Shown here piece by piece: positions 52,677 through 61,873 of a stretch of 64,000 nt of DNA; within the stretch, counting starts at the first letter, position 1, and each line of letters opens with the position of its first letter. The notes under the pieces were generated by a model that ran no database searches, was not told the DNA's origin, and worked only from the letters and a program-made list of their open reading frames with translations. Made by a program: the position numbers and the translations under genes. The stretch is from NCBI RefSeq assembly GCF_051811025.1, contig NZ_JBPWQE010000001.1, positions 1,054,001 through 1,118,000 on the forward strand, in the 5' to 3' direction. This stretch comes from Tardiphaga sp051811025. GTDB taxonomy: Bacteria; Pseudomonadota; Alphaproteobacteria; Rhizobiales; Xanthobacteraceae.

Positions 52677-53756
52677 ATGGTGGAGAGCTTCGTCTATCAG
52701 GCGGCGCCCATGCGGGTCGTCTTCGGCTCGGGACGGCTGGCAGATCTGGCCGCCGAGCTCGACCGACTCGGCATTAAGCGCGCGCTCGTTCTGACGACAG
52801 CCCAGCAGAAATCTCACGGCGAGCAGATTGCCACGCTGATCGGTGATCGCGCGGCGGGGGTCTATGCAGGCGCGGTGATGCATACGCCGGTTGATGTGAC
52901 CGAACTTGCGATGGAGCAGGTCAAGGCTCTGCAGGCCGACGGCATCGTCGCGGTGGGCGGCGGGTCGACCATCGGGCTAGGCAAGGCGATCGCGCTGCGG
53001 ACCGACCTGCCGCAGATCGTTGTGCCGACCAGCTATGCCGGGTCCGAGATGACGCCGATCCTGGGTGAGACCCGCGACGGGCTGAAGATCACGCAATCGA
53101 GTCCGAAGATACTCCCCGAAACGGTCATCTACGACGTCGACCTGACGCGCACATTGCCGCCTGCGTTTGCGGTGACGTCGGGCGTCAATGCTATCGCTCA
53201 CGCTGTCGAAGCGCTCTATGCGCGCGATGCCAATCCGGTCGTGTCGTTGATGGCGGAAGAGGGTATCCGCCTGTTCGCCGGCGCGCTGCCGAAGCTCGCG
53301 GCTGGCGAGGACGACGCGACGGCGCGCGATGATGCACTGCGTGCTGCATGGTTGTGCGGGGCCTGTCTCGGCGCCGTCGGCATGGGACTTCACCACAAGC
53401 TCTGCCATACGCTGGGCGGCACGTTCAATCTGCCGCATGCCGAAACCCACACGGTGATCCTGCCGCATGCGATGGCCTATAATGCTCCGACCGTGCCGGT
53501 TGCAGCGGCTCGCGTCGCGCGCGCATTGGGCGCCGGACAGGCCGCGCAGGGACTATTCGATCTCACGCAGGGCCTTGGCGCCAAAGTCGCGCTGCGTGAT
53601 CTGGGAATGCCGAAAGATGGCATCGAACGCGCCGCCGACCTTGCCGTCAGCAATGCCTACTGGAACCCACGGCCTCTGGAACGCGATGCCATCCGCGATC
53701 TGATCGCGCGGGCCTGGGCGGGCGAACCTCCTGTCATGGCGGAGGCGTTGCGATGA
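52677..53756 (+). CDS. Maleylacetate reductase (iron-containing alcohol dehydrogenase family)
   Basis: NAD(P)H-dependent enzyme of 359 residues that reduces maleylacetate to 3-oxoadipate after hydroxyquinol ring cleavage. It has VGGGSTIGLGKAIALRT for the cofactor and PTSYAGSEMTPILGETRDG, typical of maleylacetate reductases. GMGLHHKLCHTLGGTFNLPH carries the histidines that replace the metal site in this subgroup. Of two ATGs (52671, 52677) the second is favoured because AGGG is then six bases upstream. It is the first gene of the LacI-controlled operon and overlaps the amidohydrolase by four bases. Confidence 0.87.
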   Translation: MVESFVYQAAPMRVVFGSGRLADLAAELDRLGIKRALVLTTAQQKSHGEQIATLIGDRAAGVYAGAVMHTPVDVTELAMEQVKALQADGIVAVGGGSTIGLGKAIALRTDLPQIVVPTSYAGSEMTPILGETRDGLKITQSSPKILPETVIYDVDLTRTLPPAFAVTSGVNAIAHAVEALYARDANPVVSLMAEEGIRLFAGALPKLAAGEDDATARDDALRAAWLCGACLGAVGMGLHHKLCHTLGGTFNLPHAETHTVILPHAMAYNAPTVPVAAARVARALGAGQAAQGLFDLTQGLGAKVALRDLGMPKDGIERAADLAVSNAYWNPRPLERDAIRDLIARAWAGEPPVMAEALR

Positions 53757-55120
53757 CGGCCACGCGCACGCTTATCAAAGCCGCCACCATCCTGACAATG
53801 GACGACACGATCGGCGACCTCACGCAGGCCGACCTGCTGATTGAAGGCGATCGCATCGTCGACATCCGGCCGGACCTCGATGTCGGCGATGCAGAGATCG
53901 TCGATGGTCGTGGCCGCATCGTCATTCCGGGCCTCGTCAACGCGCATATGCATACGTGGCAGACCGCCTTGCGCGGCTTCTCCGCGAACTGGACGCTTCC
54001 TGAATATTTCCGCCGTATGCATGCGGGACTGGCTACAGTCTTCCGTCCCGAAGATATCCATATCGGCACGCTGATGGGCGCGCTGAACCAGATTAATTGC
54101 GGCACCACCACGCTGGTTGACTGGTGCCACAACAACCCAACGCCTGCGCACAGTGATAGCGCCGTCGCGGCGCTGAAAGAGAGTGGCATCCGTGCGGCCT
54201 TCTTCCACGGCTCGCCGAAACCGGAGGCGGCGCCAGGGCAGCCGCACTTCTCCGAGGTTCGGCATCCGCGCTATGAGGTCGAGCGCTTCTTGGCAGGGGC
54301 GCTGTCTAACCGCAGTGACCGCGTCACGCTCGGGCTTGCGATTCTTGGCCCACATTATTCGACCATGGATGTTGCCATCCATGATTTCGAACTGGCGCGT
54401 GAGTTCGATCTGATTGCCTCGATGCATCAGGGCGGAGGCCCGGCCAAGACGCCGGGGGGCTGGGCGAGACTGATTGCAGCTGGTCTCGTCGGCCCCGGCA
54501 CCAACATCGTGCACGGCAACGATCTTCCTGACGATCTGCTGCGCCAACTTGTCGATCTCGGCGTGTCGTTCTCGGTTACGCCGGAAAACGAAATGAATCA
54601 GGGTCACGGTTACCCGATCACTGGGCGGCTGTTGAAGCTGGGATCGCGGCCATCGCTCGGAGTCGATCTGGAATCCGTGCTGCCTGGTGACATGTTCAAT
54701 GTTGGCCGCATCGCACTGTCGATGCAGCGTGCGCTGGACAATGCCGAGAGCCGGCAGGCCACGGGCGCCATTCCTGCGGCCACCACGATCACGACGCGTG
54801 AGGCCTTGCGCTGGATCACCATCGAGGGCGCCCGCATGCTCGGGCGTGAAAGCAGCATCGGCTCGCTCACGCCGGGCAAGAAGGCGGATCTGGTCGTCAT
54901 CAATGCCACTGACCTGAACCTCTGGCCGGTCCATGATCCGGTTTCCACGGTACTGATGCAGTCCAGCATCGCCAATGTCGAGGCGGTCATGATCGACGGC
55001 ATCTGGCGCAAGCGTGGCGGACGCCTGCTGGTGGAGAACCTCGATCACAAAAAGAATGAACTCGAGCGATCAGCCATGCGCATCGTCTCCGAGATCGAAC
55101 GTCAGGAGAAAGCGGCATGA
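53753..55120 (+). CDS. Amidohydrolase (ATZ/TRZ family, cytosine deaminase-like)
   Basis: Metal-dependent hydrolase of 455 residues. The ligand set is visible: His65 and His67 in NAHMHTW, a His in SMHQGGG, a His in VHGNDLPDD and an Asp in LGVDLES. Family members deaminate or dechlorinate N-heterocycles (guanine, hydroxyatrazine, melamine relatives). The gene overlaps its neighbours by four bases on both sides, so it is an integral part of the operon and points to a nitrogen-containing or halogenated precursor. The precise leaving group is unknown. Confidence 0.85.
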   Translation: MTATRTLIKAATILTMDDTIGDLTQADLLIEGDRIVDIRPDLDVGDAEIVDGRGRIVIPGLVNAHMHTWQTALRGFSANWTLPEYFRRMHAGLATVFRPEDIHIGTLMGALNQINCGTTTLVDWCHNNPTPAHSDSAVAALKESGIRAAFFHGSPKPEAAPGQPHFSEVRHPRYEVERFLAGALSNRSDRVTLGLAILGPHYSTMDVAIHDFELAREFDLIASMHQGGGPAKTPGGWARLIAAGLVGPGTNIVHGNDLPDDLLRQLVDLGVSFSVTPENEMNQGHGYPITGRLLKLGSRPSLGVDLESVLPGDMFNVGRIALSMQRALDNAESRQATGAIPAATTITTREALRWITIEGARMLGRESSIGSLTPGKKADLVVINATDLNLWPVHDPVSTVLMQSSIANVEAVMIDGIWRKRGGRLLVENLDHKKNELERSAMRIVSEIERQEKAA

Positions 55121-56034
55121 CAACCCCGTCGAGAGATCAAGCACAGGCTGTAGCCTGGATCGGTGTTGGCAAGATGGGCTTGCCGATTGCGGGCCGTATG
55201 GTGGAGGCCGGTATTCGTGTCACCGGTTACGACCCGGGCCAGCAGCGCATGGTGTTGGCACAGCAGCTTGGGCTTCAGACGGCCAACTCGGCCGCAGACG
55301 CCGCTGCAAACCACTCGATCATCTTCACATCGCTGCCTGACGATGCCGCGTTGCGTTCCGTGGTGCTCGGACCAGGCGGCCTGCTGAACAAGCTGACACG
55401 CGGTGCGGTTCTGATCGAGACCAGCACTGTCAGTGCCGAAATATCGGCTGAAGTTGGCGTTGCGGCGGAGGCAAGCGGTGTGGCCTATCTGCGCGCGCCG
55501 GTGTCCGGCAATGCAGCGATCGCGCATACCGGCGCGCTGACCTGCTTCGTGTCGGGACCGCGCGATGCGTTCGATGCAGTTCAGCCGGTGCTGGCGACGT
55601 TCACCCGCGCGCAAACCTATCTCGGCGTGGCCGAGGAAGCGCGATTTGCCAAGCTCGCGGTCAACTTGATGATCGCGGTGTCCGCCGGAATGATGGCCGA
55701 AAGCCTCGCGCTGGCGCGCAAGGGTGGCATCTCCTGGCCGGATATTCTCAAGGTTCTGGACGACAGCGCGGTCGCCTCGCCGATGGTCAAGTATAAGACA
55801 CCGCCGCTGGCCACGCGCAACTTCGACTCCACCTTCTCATGCCGGCAGATGGCCAAGGATCTCGACCTCATCATCGGGGCCGGTCATTACGTTGGCGTGC
55901 CGCTGCAACTCGCAGCACAGGTGCGGGAAATCTATGGATCTCTTGTTGCACAGGGCGATGGCGAATCCGACTTCATCGCCACCGTGCGCCATGTCGAGCG
56001 ACTGTCGGGTCTCGGCGAGCCGAAGCTTGGGTGA
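55117..56034 (+). CDS. NAD(P)-dependent beta-hydroxyacid dehydrogenase (3-hydroxyisobutyrate dehydrogenase family)
   Basis: Two-domain dehydrogenase of 305 residues. The Rossmann loop is GVGKMGLPIAGRMVEAG, the substrate loop APVSGNAAIAHTG, and the catalytic lysine lies in FAKLAVNLM. The usual GGxxGA substrate motif is altered to SGNAAIA, so the substrate may differ from hydroxyisobutyrate or tartronate semialdehyde. It overlaps the amidohydrolase by four bases and is followed by the dioxygenase after nine bases. Confidence 0.85.
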   Translation: MTTPSRDQAQAVAWIGVGKMGLPIAGRMVEAGIRVTGYDPGQQRMVLAQQLGLQTANSAADAAANHSIIFTSLPDDAALRSVVLGPGGLLNKLTRGAVLIETSTVSAEISAEVGVAAEASGVAYLRAPVSGNAAIAHTGALTCFVSGPRDAFDAVQPVLATFTRAQTYLGVAEEARFAKLAVNLMIAVSAGMMAESLALARKGGISWPDILKVLDDSAVASPMVKYKTPPLATRNFDSTFSCRQMAKDLDLIIGAGHYVGVPLQLAAQVREIYGSLVAQGDGESDFIATVRHVERLSGLGEPKLG

Positions 56035-56043
56035 GGGGAGGCC

Positions 56044-56928
56044 ATGCGAAATTTCGACGAGAACACCATTACCGACGCCGTATTGGATCGCATTACAGAT
56101 GCCGGCCAACCGCGGATCAGGCAGATCAGCGAGGCGCTGGTACGCCACCTGCACGCCTTCGTCCGGGAGGTTCGGCCAACCCAGAGGGAATGGGAGCAAG
56201 GCATCGAATTCCTGACGCGCACCGGTCACATGTGCGACGATAAGCGCCAGGAGTTCATCCTGCTTTCGGATACGCTCGGGGTGTCGATGTTGGTCGATGC
56301 TATCAATCATGGTGCCGAAAAAGGTGTGACGGACACGACCGTGCTCGGGCCGTTCTTCGTCCAGGCGGCCCCAGAGAAGAAGCTTGGCGAAGACATCTCC
56401 GGTGGCATGGAGGGCGACCCGATGATCGTGACAGGCTCGGTCTCGACGCCGGACGGTAAGCCGATCGCGGATGCCACAATCGACGTTTGGCACTCTGACG
56501 ACGATGGGTATTACGATGTTCAGCAGCTCGACAAGATCGGCGATCTGGCGATGCGGGCGCGGTTTCACGCTGACGTCGAGGGCCGTTTCCGCTTCTGGTC
56601 GATCAAGCCGGCGGCCTATCCGATCCCGCATGACGGGCCCGTCGGCGATATGCTTACGGCTCAGGGGCGTCATCCGTGGCGACCTGCCCATGTTCACTTC
56701 ATGATCTCGGCGCCTGGCTTCGAGCAACTGGTGACGCATGTGTTCGTCGCGGGCGACAAGTATCTCGACTCCGACGTCGTCTTCGGCGTCAAAGATACGC
56801 TCATTCGCGAATTCGTCCTGAAAGATGCCGGCGAAGCTCCCGACGGGCGCACGCAGAACACGCCTTACTATCATTTGAATTACGAGTTCGGTTTGAAGCC
56901 AGACGCCAACAAGGCGCATGCTGTCTAG
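56044..56928 (+). CDS. Hydroxyquinol 1,2-dioxygenase-type intradiol dioxygenase
   Basis: Fe(III) intradiol enzyme of 294 residues. The ligands are Tyr157, Tyr192, His216 and His218, at nearly the spacing of the enzyme at 40516 and of known hydroxyquinol dioxygenases. The N-terminal helical domain is also alike (RHLHAFVREVRPTQREWEQG). With maleylacetate reductase in the same operon, conversion of benzene-1,2,4-triol to maleylacetate is the most natural role. A chlorinated or amino-substituted hydroxyquinol is an alternative. Confidence 0.88.
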   Translation: MRNFDENTITDAVLDRITDAGQPRIRQISEALVRHLHAFVREVRPTQREWEQGIEFLTRTGHMCDDKRQEFILLSDTLGVSMLVDAINHGAEKGVTDTTVLGPFFVQAAPEKKLGEDISGGMEGDPMIVTGSVSTPDGKPIADATIDVWHSDDDGYYDVQQLDKIGDLAMRARFHADVEGRFRFWSIKPAAYPIPHDGPVGDMLTAQGRHPWRPAHVHFMISAPGFEQLVTHVFVAGDKYLDSDVVFGVKDTLIREFVLKDAGEAPDGRTQNTPYYHLNYEFGLKPDANKAHAV

Positions 56929-56987
56929 CTAACAATGCGCATGACGGGCCGCAGAGCCTGAGCGCCGATATGGAAGGGGAGGATGCT

Positions 56988-58388
56988 ATGGGAGCGCCAG
57001 TGAGCGCCGAGACGGCCGTGGTCCGTCTGAATGAGATCATTGGGGCGCGCGCGACGATTGCGCGCGGCGTGCTCGATGATCACGGTCGCAGCGAGGCCTA
57101 TCACGTCAGCCGTTCGCCGGACGTCGTCGTGTTTCCGGAAACCACGCAGGAAGTCGCTGAGATCGTGAAACTCTGCGGCGAACTCGGAATGCCCGTCGTT
57201 CCATTCGGCGCGGGCACCTCGCTCGAAGGCAATGCAGCATCGGTGGCGGGCGGCGTCTGTATCGATTTTGCGCGGATGAACCGTGTGCTCCAGGTGCACG
57301 ACAAGGACCTCGATGTCGTCGTGCAGCCCGGCATTACGCGCAAGCAACTCAACGCGCATTTGCGCGACACCGGATTGTTCTTTCCGATCGATCCCGGCGC
57401 CGATGCGTCGATCGGCGGCATGACATCGACGCGTGCGTCCGGGACCATGGCCGTTCGCTACGGCACCATGAAGGACAATGTGCTCGCGCTCGAAGTCGTG
57501 CTGCCGGATGGGCGGGTGATCCGCACCAGCCAGCGTGCCCGCAAGTCATCGGCCGGTTACGATCTCACACGGCTGTTCGTCGGCTCCGAAGGCACCCTCG
57601 GGGTGATCACCGAAATTACGCTGAAATTGCATCCATGGCCGCAGGCGATCTCGTCCGCGGTCTGCAGTTTCGGACGGCTCGATCAGGCGATCGATGCCGC
57701 GATTGAAGTGATCCAGTCGGGTATCCCGGTCGCGCGGATGGAGCTGCTGGATGAAGTCATGATGCGCGGCATCAACGGCTATTCCAAGCTCGGTTATCGC
57801 GAGGCGCCGACGCTGTTCTTCGAATTCCACGGCACCGAGGCGAGCGTCGCGGAGCAAGCCGAACTGGCGGAGGCGATCGCCGCCGAACATGACGGCCAGG
57901 GCTTCCAATGGGCGCGTGCGGCGGAAGACCGGACGAAGCTGTGGCATGCCCGTGACAATACGCTTTATGCGGGTCTTAGCCTGAAGCCAGGCGCCAAGGC
58001 CATGATCACGGATGTCTGCGTGCCGATCTCACGGCTGACGGAATGTCTCACCGAAACCCGCCGCGATATCGATGCGAACGGACTGATTGCGCCCGTCGTG
58101 GGCCATGTCGGCGACGGGAATTTCCATCTGCTCATCCTGATCGATCAGGACAATGCCGACGAAGTCGCGCGCGCCAAGGCGCTGCACGCGCGATTGGTGG
58201 CACGTGCGATCGCGATGGAGGGTACCTGTACCGGCGAGCACGGCATCGGAACCGGCAAGATCGGTTTCCTCCAGGACGAGCTCGGCGACGCCGTCGATAT
58301 CATGCGTGGCATCAAGGCGTCGGTCGATCCGAAGGGAATAATGAACCCCGGCAAGATCTTCTTGCCCAATGCACCGGTGCTGGCATGA
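56988..58388 (+). CDS. FAD-linked oxidase (GlcD / D-lactate dehydrogenase family)
   Basis: Flavoprotein of 466 residues. The FAD-binding PCMH domain has PVVPFGAGTSLEGNA and DPGADASIGGMTSTRASG, and the C-terminal cap ends in GEHGIGTGKIGFLQ. It oxidises a 2-hydroxy acid such as glycolate or D-lactate, passing electrons to a respiratory acceptor. The ATG at 56988 has GGGGAGGA five bases upstream; the frame further left is a shadow of the dioxygenase gene. The stop overlaps the next ATPase gene by four bases. Its role with a ring-cleavage operon is unclear; oxidising a side-chain hydroxy acid is possible. Confidence 0.85.
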   Translation: MGAPVSAETAVVRLNEIIGARATIARGVLDDHGRSEAYHVSRSPDVVVFPETTQEVAEIVKLCGELGMPVVPFGAGTSLEGNAASVAGGVCIDFARMNRVLQVHDKDLDVVVQPGITRKQLNAHLRDTGLFFPIDPGADASIGGMTSTRASGTMAVRYGTMKDNVLALEVVLPDGRVIRTSQRARKSSAGYDLTRLFVGSEGTLGVITEITLKLHPWPQAISSAVCSFGRLDQAIDAAIEVIQSGIPVARMELLDEVMMRGINGYSKLGYREAPTLFFEFHGTEASVAEQAELAEAIAAEHDGQGFQWARAAEDRTKLWHARDNTLYAGLSLKPGAKAMITDVCVPISRLTECLTETRRDIDANGLIAPVVGHVGDGNFHLLILIDQDNADEVARAKALHARLVARAIAMEGTCTGEHGIGTGKIGFLQDELGDAVDIMRGIKASVDPKGIMNPGKIFLPNAPVLA

Positions 58389-59923
58389 CGCAACTCGCGC
58401 AGTCCGATGCTGCTATGTCGATCGGTCGAGCCGCGCCGCCGCTGTTCGAACTACGCGGCATTTCCAAGGAATTTCCTGGAGTAAAGGCACTCGACGATGT
58501 GTCGTTCTCGGTCTGGCCCGGCGAGGTGCACATGCTGCTCGGCGAGAACGGAGCAGGCAAATCGAGTCTGATGAAGGTGCTGTGCGGGGCCTATCGCGCC
58601 GATAGCGGCTCGTTCCACTACAACGGCGAGACAGTCGAGATCGCGTCGCCAGCCGATGCGCAGAAGCTCGGCATCGCCGTCATCTTCCAGGAATTTTCGC
58701 TGGTCCCCTATCTCGACATCGCGCAGAACATCTTCCTTGGCCGCGAGCCGGCGGGACGTGTTCCCGGCACGATCGATCGCAAGAAAATCCTGGCTGACGC
58801 CAGGCGCGTGCTGGATTCGATCGGATTCGACATAGATCCAGCGATCCGGATCGAGAAGCTAGGCGTCGCCCAGCAGCAGATGGTGGAGATTGCGAAGGCC
58901 ATCAGCCAGAACGCGCGAATTCTCGTGATGGATGAGCCGACGGCGGCACTGTCCGATCGCGAGACGGAATTGCTGTTTGCACTGATCGCGCGGCTCAAGG
59001 CGGACGGCGTCGCTATCATCTACATCTCGCACCGCATGGCAGAGGTGTTTTCGCTCGGTGACCGCATCACGGTGCTGCGCGATGGGCGCCGTATCGATGA
59101 AGTGAAACCCGAGGCCGTGTCATCGGACGATCTGGTCCGGATGATGGTCGGTCGCAGCGTCGATATGAGCTATCCACGGACCTTCGCCCAGACCCCTGGC
59201 AAGGTCATGCTTGAGGTGAAGGGTCTCGCCTCTGCCTCAGGCATTGCGGGCATCGACTTGGTGGTGCGGCAAGGCGAGATCGTCGGGCTGTGCGGGCTGG
59301 TCGGCTCGGGGCGCACCGAAGTGGTGCGGGCCATTTTCGGAGCCGACAGGGCGACCGCGGGACGGATCCTGTTCAACGGCCAGGAGAAGTCCGGCGGTCC
59401 CGACGAAGCGGCCAGACTGGGGCTCGCGCTGATTCCAGAAAGCCGCAAAGCCGAAGGTCTGGCTCTGATCCGCTCCGTCGGAGACAACCTGATCGTTTCC
59501 GCGTTGCGCAAGATCTTTCCGCGCGGTCTTTTCGATCAAGGGAAGTCCAGGCAGGTTGCGAATGATCTGATCCGGCAGTTGAGGATCGTGACCCCATCGG
59601 ACAAGCAGGCCGTCGGTCTTCTGTCCGGCGGCAACCAGCAGAAAGTCGTCATCGGCAAATGGCTGGCCGCCGGTGCCAAGCTGTTCATCTTCGATGAACC
59701 GACACGCGGCATCGACGTCGGAGCCAAAGCCGAGATCTTCGCGCTCATCGACCGGCTGGTCGCGGATGGTGCCGCTGCGCTGATGATCTCGTCGGAGCAG
59801 GCAGAAATCTGCCACGTCTGCGATCGCGCCTATGTCATGTGCGACGGACGGATCGCGGGTGAACTGGCTCGCCACGAACTGAGTGAGGAAAACATCGTGA
59901 AGTTGGGGATGCAGCATGCGTGA
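58385..59923 (+). CDS. Ribose-type ABC transporter ATP-binding protein (cassette 2)
   Basis: Double ATPase of 512 residues. The first Walker A is GENGAGKSS (53-61) with Walker B LVMDEPTAA. The second domain has the degenerate GLVGSGRTE and signature LSGGNQQK. It is closely similar in layout to the ATPase at 48488, which supports a duplicated transporter cassette. The ATG overlaps the stop of the flavoprotein gene (ATGA), tying transporter and enzymes into one transcript. Confidence 0.88.
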   Translation: MTQLAQSDAAMSIGRAAPPLFELRGISKEFPGVKALDDVSFSVWPGEVHMLLGENGAGKSSLMKVLCGAYRADSGSFHYNGETVEIASPADAQKLGIAVIFQEFSLVPYLDIAQNIFLGREPAGRVPGTIDRKKILADARRVLDSIGFDIDPAIRIEKLGVAQQQMVEIAKAISQNARILVMDEPTAALSDRETELLFALIARLKADGVAIIYISHRMAEVFSLGDRITVLRDGRRIDEVKPEAVSSDDLVRMMVGRSVDMSYPRTFAQTPGKVMLEVKGLASASGIAGIDLVVRQGEIVGLCGLVGSGRTEVVRAIFGADRATAGRILFNGQEKSGGPDEAARLGLALIPESRKAEGLALIRSVGDNLIVSALRKIFPRGLFDQGKSRQVANDLIRQLRIVTPSDKQAVGLLSGGNQQKVVIGKWLAAGAKLFIFDEPTRGIDVGAKAEIFALIDRLVADGAAALMISSEQAEICHVCDRAYVMCDGRIAGELARHELSEENIVKLGMQHA

Positions 59924-60866
59924 ACAAGCGATGGTATTGAACACCAATCCGCTTCAGCGGATTCCCGGCGTTGCCGTTATGCTGGTGCTGCTATGCGTCG
60001 TCTTCAGCCTGATGACACCGGGCTTCCTGACGGTGCCGAACATTTCCAACGTGCTCGTCCAATCGACGATCCTGCTGATGCTGGCGCTGCCGATGACGCT
60101 GATCATCATGACCGAAGGTCTCGACCTGTCGATGGGCGCAGTGTTGACGCTGACCTCGCTGATCGTCGCCATCGTCGCTTTGGCCACTGGCTCACTGCCG
60201 CTCGGCCTGCTTGCGGCAATGGCCGTTGGAATCTTGTTCGGGACGGTCAATGGCTGGCTGGTTGCCGTTGTCGGTATTCCTCCCTTTGTCGCCACGCTGG
60301 GCACACTTGGGATGGCGCAGGGGCTCTCGCTGATCGTCAGCGATGGCCAGAGCGTCGTCGGCATGCCGGCGGCCGTTCGCGGCGTCTATTCCGGGACGCT
60401 CGGCGGCGTTCCGCTTCCGATCGTACTGGGGTTGGGAAGCTACCTTGCCTTCCACGGATTGCTCTACCACACGCGTTTCGGGACCTACATTTTCGCACTC
60501 GGCGGCAACCGCGAAGCGTTGAAATTCGCGGGCATCTCGGCGCGTCGCTTGCTGATCCTCGTCTACGCGCTCGGCGGCGCCATGGTCGGCTTGGCCGGTC
60601 TCCTGATGACCGCGCGAATGAATTCGGGGCATCCGACTGCTGGGCTTGGTCTTGAGTTCGATGCCATTGCAGCGGTTGCGGTCGGCGGCACGTCGTTCGA
60701 GCGCGGCAATGGTTGGCTCCTTGGCACCTTGCTCGGCGTGGTCACCGTAGGCGTGTTGCGCAACGGATTGAATCTGCTGGCGCTGCCGTCTTCCATTCAG
60801 GTGGCAAGCGTCGGCTTGCTGGTGATTGCAGCATTGTTCGTCGATGGATTGCGGAGCCGATCATGA
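59916..60866 (+). CDS. Ribose-type ABC transporter permease 1 (cassette 2)
   Basis: Inner-membrane permease of 316 residues with signature TEGLDLSMGAVLTLTSLIV and the ATPase-contact loop HTRFGTYIFALGGNREALKF. It overlaps the ATPase gene by eight bases and the next permease by four. It corresponds to 47514 in cassette 1. Confidence 0.88.
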   Translation: MREQAMVLNTNPLQRIPGVAVMLVLLCVVFSLMTPGFLTVPNISNVLVQSTILLMLALPMTLIIMTEGLDLSMGAVLTLTSLIVAIVALATGSLPLGLLAAMAVGILFGTVNGWLVAVVGIPPFVATLGTLGMAQGLSLIVSDGQSVVGMPAAVRGVYSGTLGGVPLPIVLGLGSYLAFHGLLYHTRFGTYIFALGGNREALKFAGISARRLLILVYALGGAMVGLAGLLMTARMNSGHPTAGLGLEFDAIAAVAVGGTSFERGNGWLLGTLLGVVTVGVLRNGLNLLALPSSIQVASVGLLVIAALFVDGLRSRS

Positions 60867-61837
60867 CCGATATCTCAAAGCCGATCGCAGGCGGGCGAAT
60901 GTTGCTCTCCGACGAGATGATCCAGGTGTTCTATCGCCTGCTCGCCGCGTTTCTGATCTGTGCGGCGCTGACCATCCTCACTAACTCGTTCTTCAGTCTC
61001 GGCAACATCCTCAACGTCCTGCGCCAGGCGAGTCTGCTCTTCTTCATCGCGTCGGGTCTGACGTTGGTGGTGCTGACAGGTGGCCTCGACCTTTCGATCG
61101 GTGCCAATGTCGCTATTTCCGCGTGTATTGCCGGAACGGTGATTCATCAGACGGGCTCGCCGACTTTGGGGGTACTGACAGGCATCGGCGTTGGTGGCGC
61201 GGTGGGGATGCTGAACGGCGTGATGGTCACGGCGCTTCGAATCCCATCTTTCATTGCGACCTATGGAATGCTTTGGGTGCTGCACGGCATCACTTACTGG
61301 TACATGGGCGGAGAGACCATGCACGGTTTCCCGGCTGGCTTTCGCCAGATCGGCAGTGGTTATTTTCTCGGTCTTCCGATCCCGGTCTATCTGTTGCTGG
61401 TCTTCCTCGCCATCGGAACCATTTTCGCGCAGCGCACCACGTGGGGACAGGAAATCTATGCCATCGGTGCCAACCCGGTCGCCGCGCGGTTGTCAGGCAT
61501 TCCCGTCGCTCGCCGACTTCTGCTGGTCTACACAGTGTCGGGCGCAATGGCCGGGCTCGCCTCGATCATCTTTCTTGCGCGGCTAAACTCTGCCGAGGCC
61601 GACATCGGCGAAAGTCTGACACTGCCGGCGATCGCCGCGGTTCTGATCGGCGGCACCTCACTGTTCGGCGGTCTCGGAACGGTGTTCGGCACGTTTGTCG
61701 GTGCACTCATTTTGACCCTGGTCCTCAATGGCATGAACCTGTTGTCGGTCAACGCGAGTTGGCAGCCACTGGTGACCGGCGTCATTGTCATTCTGGCTGT
61801 ATGGCTGGATATGAAAACACGGCGCCGCGCGGCGTAA
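60863..61837 (+). CDS. Ribose-type ABC transporter permease 2 (cassette 2)
   Basis: Inner-membrane permease of 324 residues with TGGLDLSIGANVAISACIA and the end SLFGGLGTVFGTFVGALILT. It corresponds to 46537 in cassette 1, including the SFIATYGMLWVLHGITYWYM stretch. The start at 60863 overlaps the previous stop (ATGA); the longer frame from 60713 is a shadow. Confidence 0.88.
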   Translation: MTDISKPIAGGRMLLSDEMIQVFYRLLAAFLICAALTILTNSFFSLGNILNVLRQASLLFFIASGLTLVVLTGGLDLSIGANVAISACIAGTVIHQTGSPTLGVLTGIGVGGAVGMLNGVMVTALRIPSFIATYGMLWVLHGITYWYMGGETMHGFPAGFRQIGSGYFLGLPIPVYLLLVFLAIGTIFAQRTTWGQEIYAIGANPVAARLSGIPVARRLLLVYTVSGAMAGLASIIFLARLNSAEADIGESLTLPAIAAVLIGGTSLFGGLGTVFGTFVGALILTLVLNGMNLLSVNASWQPLVTGVIVILAVWLDMKTRRRAA

Positions 61838-61873
61838 GTGTTCGATCTTAAAAACAAAATGGAGGGAACGACT

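Noticed and set aside
53657..55048. 463-codon minus-strand open frame
   Set aside because: Antisense shadow of the amidohydrolase, whose metal ligands are all present in the plus frame.
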